A stretch of 64,000 nucleotides of DNA from Chitinophagaceae bacterium. Lineage in GTDB: Bacteria > Bacteroidota > Bacteroidia > Chitinophagales > UBA10324. The notes beneath the pieces are model-generated. The model had not been told where the DNA came from and ran no database searches. It worked only from the letters and a program-made list of their open reading frames with translations. Every line of letters starts with the position of its first letter. Position 1 is the stretch's first letter. Shown one piece after another: positions 60,986 to 64,000 of this stretch. Location: assembly GCA_016717285.1 (NCBI GenBank), contig JADKFU010000005.1, positions 1,162,501-1,226,500 of the forward strand, written 5' to 3'. A program made the position numbers and the translations under genes.

Positions 60986-63900
60986 ATGAAAACAGTAGTA
61001 CAAACAACAGGACTTACGGCAAAATTGTTAACCTGTTGCAACGGAAAATTCAAAACCTTGTTGATCGGTTTTGCACTAGTGATCGGCGCCCTTTTCTCAG
61101 GGCCGAAAGCATTTGCAGGAAACGAGACTATTGAAGCCCACTCGCTGATTATCAATATGGGTGTGGTGCCTCAAACCACCAACAATGCACTGAAGCCTTA
61201 CGGTTTGGTGTATCAGTTGCTCAACACCTATGGTGTTCCCATAAAATGGGTTATCAATCCTTCCAAAACGTGGCAGGCGAACGACTTTTCTTACAATGGC
61301 AAATCATATAAAGCTGGTTGCTTTATTATACCCAACGAATTCAGAACACCCTCAGTAAATGCATTGATTAATACATTCAAATCGCAGGGTGTTGTAATTG
61401 ACTCCTTTACCACTTCGGCCACGGTGCCAGTTTACACTACCCTCACCGCTGTGCCTCGTTGGACACTCGACGCGCAGAATGGTGCGATTGCTGTGGACTG
61501 GATGAATGCTGCAGGCATTCCTTCGAATGCATATAATTTTAATGCGCCCGGCACTTTAACCTGTTGCGACGATTTGTTTGTAATGCCTCACGCGGATCCG
61601 TGTTGGAGTACGCATGGTCATTTACTCGAATGGAACTTAAACTGTAAAGGTGGTATCTGGGCAGGTTGTCATGCTGTATCCGCATTGGAAGACATGTTCA
61701 ATCCTGCAAACCCAAGTCAGCAAACCAACTTCTTATCAAATAAAACAGGAACAGCAACCGGTACAAGTTGTTACTCAGAAAATGCATTAATTCTATGGAC
61801 CAATCACACTACTGGTAGTGTTCCTTATGTTCAAAACACCACTTTGGCAGCTGATCCTTTCATGCAGTTTATGGGTATCACTGATGCTGCCACTCAAAAC
61901 GGGTCGGAGCAAATTTATCTGCCTAAGGCAAGCGGCTGGAGAGCATCAACCAACATTGCTGTTTCTGATCCCTCGCAGGCAAATGTGCCTGCTCTTTCTG
62001 CAGGTCCTGCAGCGCAAATCGCTTATGGACGTGGTTTCGGAGATCCTAACCGAGGTTGGGTACTCTATGAAGCAGGTCATGACATCTTTAAAGCTGCTGC
62101 TGCTGATAACATCGCAGCAGTAAGGGTGTTCTTTAACTGGAGTTTGATTTCAATGACTGATAAATCGGTAAACGTTACCGTGAGCGGCATTCCGGCCAAT
62201 ATGGAAGGTGCTGTTGGCTATCCGCTGACCTCTTCAGTAAGTGGTGGTAGCGGCGTTTACTCCTATGTATGGACTGCTACTTACGCTAATGGAAATTCAG
62301 CAGGAACTTTTTCACCAAACAACACTGCAGCAAATCCAACCTTTACGCCTACACAGGTTTTAAGCAACACCTCTGTTACTATTAAAGTAATTGTTACCGA
62401 TAATTGCGGACGTAAATCTTTCTCTACAACAGATGTTACGGTAACTCCCGGCCCACGCCCTCCTGTTGCTGTGAATGATATTGCTAATATTCCTGAAGGT
62501 TGTACGACCAGCAGTGCAACCATTGATGTACTGGCAAATGATTCAGATCCTGATGGCGGTCCATTGACCGTAACATTGATTGGAAGTGGTAACAACGGAA
62601 CATTTGTGAACAATGGAGGTGGTATCATTACCTATATTCCGAATCAGAATTTCTCCGGTGCAGATTTCATTACATATCAGCTTTGCGATAATACGGCATT
62701 GTGCGCTACAGCCACTATCATAGTAACAGTTGGATCTTTAGATGTGCATGGTTGTACTTCCTCTGAATATTATGGAACAACTTCTTCGGGCGTAGCTGAT
62801 ACGGCGATCGTTTTCACATCAGTTACTAATCCTGATGAAGTTTCAGCAGATCCTGACGCTGTAACTGCTGAATTGGATAATAACACTGACGTGCTGGTTG
62901 TATTGTTGACAGATGTGATTCCTGCCAGCGATACTGCTTTTGTTCATTGGAAACATGCAGGTCCTGGTTCTTCTACCATGACTGTGGAACAAAGTGCGGA
63001 TGGAACTACATTCAGTAACCTGCTTTCTTTCACCACTAACAGTGCGTCAGTTATTATCAGCAACTATGTTGTTACTGCCGGTACCGAATATCTAAGAATC
63101 AAAAGAACCGCAGGCAAGCCAAATATTGACGCAGTTACTTTTGACCTTGAAGGTTGCGTTTACAGAGGTCCTGTGGCGGCAAACTTCAACTCAACTATTT
63201 TGGAAGATACCAGAACATCTTTTAATGCATTGGGTCAAAGCAGCGATCCTTTAGGTGCGACTATGACCGTTAATAATATTACTGTTGAGCCATTACATGG
63301 AACAGCGGCTATCAATCCCAATGGTACCATTACTTATCAGCCCAATACTGATTACAGTGGTGCTGATAGTTTCAAGTATCAGATTTGTAATTCAAACGGC
63401 TATTGCTCTACTGGCAATGCTGTTGTTTCAATTACTGACGACGCTTGCGCCAATCTGTTTTATAAAGCGGTTTCAGGATCATCCGGTACACTCACTTTAG
63501 ATGCTACTATTGATCTTTCACTGAAGAAGGACAAAAAGGATAATAACTTCGGTACTTGTACCAAGTTATATGTTGATCGCGAAGGTTCCAAGCCGGAACG
63601 CGCCCTCCTCAAATTCGATGTGTCAGGTATTCCCGGCGGTGCAATCATCAGCTCCTCTGTTTTAACTTTAGATAAAACTGGCGGTAAGTCTGCCTCCATG
63701 CCGATTGGTTTGCATAACGTAACCAAGACCTGGGTTGAAGGAACCAAATGCGATAAAGGAGGTGATCCAAGTTGGAAGGAGAGCGCAAGTGGAACAGCAT
63801 GGACAACAGAAGGTGGTGATTACACTGCTCTTGCTGCGGCAACAACTACTGTGTCTGGTAATGGGTTTTATAGCTGGAACATCAATACATTGGTAAATGG

Positions 63901-64000
63901 ATGGGTAACAACGCCTTCAAGCAATTTAGGTGTTCTGCTCAAGGCAGTTACTGAATCCGGTGGTGATAATAGCATGCAATTCGCCAGTCGTGAAGAGGGA
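60986..64000 (+). CDS. Giant multidomain secreted protein, 3' end cut by window edge
   Basis: Open from the ATG at 60986 to the last base, exactly 1,005 codons. The signal region (LLIGFALVIGALFSGPKAFAG) ends near residue 50. Then a domain of about 330 residues with conserved-looking Cys and His (MPHADPCWSTHGHLLEWN, GGIWAGCHAVSALEDMF) that I do not recognise; an Ig-like segment (VGYPLTSSVSGGSGVYSY); a cadherin-like repeat (SATIDVLANDSDPDGGPLTV, NFSGADFITYQLCD); a middle domain; a second cadherin-like repeat (NTDYSGADSFKYQICN); and the beginning of a DNRLRE-type domain (NFGTCTKLYVDREG, RALLKFDVSGIPGG). Very likely a surface or secreted adhesin or enzyme; a T9SS tail may lie beyond the window. 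Confidence 0.88.
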   Translation, partial: MKTVVQTTGLTAKLLTCCNGKFKTLLIGFALVIGALFSGPKAFAGNETIEAHSLIINMGVVPQTTNNALKPYGLVYQLLNTYGVPIKWVINPSKTWQANDFSYNGKSYKAGCFIIPNEFRTPSVNALINTFKSQGVVIDSFTTSATVPVYTTLTAVPRWTLDAQNGAIAVDWMNAAGIPSNAYNFNAPGTLTCCDDLFVMPHADPCWSTHGHLLEWNLNCKGGIWAGCHAVSALEDMFNPANPSQQTNFLSNKTGTATGTSCYSENALILWTNHTTGSVPYVQNTTLAADPFMQFMGITDAATQNGSEQIYLPKASGWRASTNIAVSDPSQANVPALSAGPAAQIAYGRGFGDPNRGWVLYEAGHDIFKAAAADNIAAVRVFFNWSLISMTDKSVNVTVSGIPANMEGAVGYPLTSSVSGGSGVYSYVWTATYANGNSAGTFSPNNTAANPTFTPTQVLSNTSVTIKVIVTDNCGRKSFSTTDVTVTPGPRPPVAVNDIANIPEGCTTSSATIDVLANDSDPDGGPLTVTLIGSGNNGTFVNNGGGIITYIPNQNFSGADFITYQLCDNTALCATATIIVTVGSLDVHGCTSSEYYGTTSSGVADTAIVFTSVTNPDEVSADPDAVTAELDNNTDVLVVLLTDVIPASDTAFVHWKHAGPGSSTMTVEQSADGTTFSNLLSFTTNSASVIISNYVVTAGTEYLRIKRTAGKPNIDAVTFDLEGCVYRGPVAANFNSTILEDTRTSFNALGQSSDPLGATMTVNNITVEPLHGTAAINPNGTITYQPNTDYSGADSFKYQICNSNGYCSTGNAVVSITDDACANLFYKAVSGSSGTLTLDATIDLSLKKDKKDNNFGTCTKLYVDREGSKPERALLKFDVSGIPGGAIISSSVLTLDKTGGKSASMPIGLHNVTKTWVEGTKCDKGGDPSWKESASGTAWTTEGGDYTALAAATTTVSGNGFYSWNINTLVNGWVTTPSSNLGVLLKAVTESGGDNSMQFASREEG

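Noticed and set aside
62281..63845. Minus-strand frames inside the giant secreted protein
   Set aside because: The plus strand is a continuous frame with recognisable cadherin-like and DNRLRE motifs.

Overview
The window looks like chromosomal DNA of a Bacteroidota bacterium, probably from the Chitinophagales/Sphingobacteriales side. The evidence is promoter-like elements of the Bacteroidota type (TTG or TTTG, 19-21 bp, TAnnTTTG) at many gene starts, few Shine-Dalgarno sites, a type IX secretion C-terminal sorting domain, lipoproteins with Bacteroidota lipoboxes, YwqK/MORN proteins, propeller sensor kinases and the typical low-complexity spacers. GC content is moderate and no prophage, CRISPR array, rRNA operon or intact insertion sequence is visible.

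Layout. 1-2.9 kb: 5' part of a copper P-type ATPase, a Tat-exported superoxide dismutase and tRNA-His. 3.2-15.1 kb: mostly housekeeping and single genes (MATE exporter, S41 peptidase, DinB protein, acyl-CoA carboxylase beta subunit, UbiA-like membrane protein, a SemiSWEET gene cut by an in-frame stop, hotdog thioesterase, ArsR/SRPBCC pair, cation/proton antiporter, propeller lipoprotein). 15.3-21.6 kb: a TetR-controlled RND efflux operon with two matching palindromic operators. 21.8-28.3 kb: ketopantoate reductase-like protein, M20 amidohydrolase, two small membrane proteins, dihydroorotase, YwqK lipoprotein and an SDR. 28.5-35.4 kb: a tight run of envelope genes ending in a T9SS cargo protein, then an NtrC-type regulator. 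35.5-46.8 kb: a TMTC-like glycosyltransferase with TPRs, two kinase/regulator pairs, a 1,160-residue outer-membrane protein and a coiled-coil membrane protein. 47.2-49.9 kb: a fused peptide ABC ATPase and a dienoyl-CoA reductase-like SDR. 50-56.4 kb: the complete ligase-associated DNA damage response set (exonuclease, ATP-dependent ligase, Lhr-like helicase, PdeM), split by a tandem repeat array. 56.8-60.6 kb: LuxR-type regulator and a propeller/Y_Y_Y histidine kinase interrupted at a T7 slippery site. 61-64 kb: start of a giant secreted protein with cadherin-like repeats and a DNRLRE domain.

Points most worth attention: the TetR operators (20948-20960 and 21628-21640), the T7 site at 59133-59139, the in-frame TGA in SemiSWEET (10470-10472), a 140-bp MITE-like element at 45664-45803, the ~90-bp tandem array at 51090-51440, a probably leaderless GTG-started kinase at 39608, and an unrecognised N-terminal domain in the final secreted protein. 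No clearly new multi-gene system was found. All calls come from reading the sequence without database searches.
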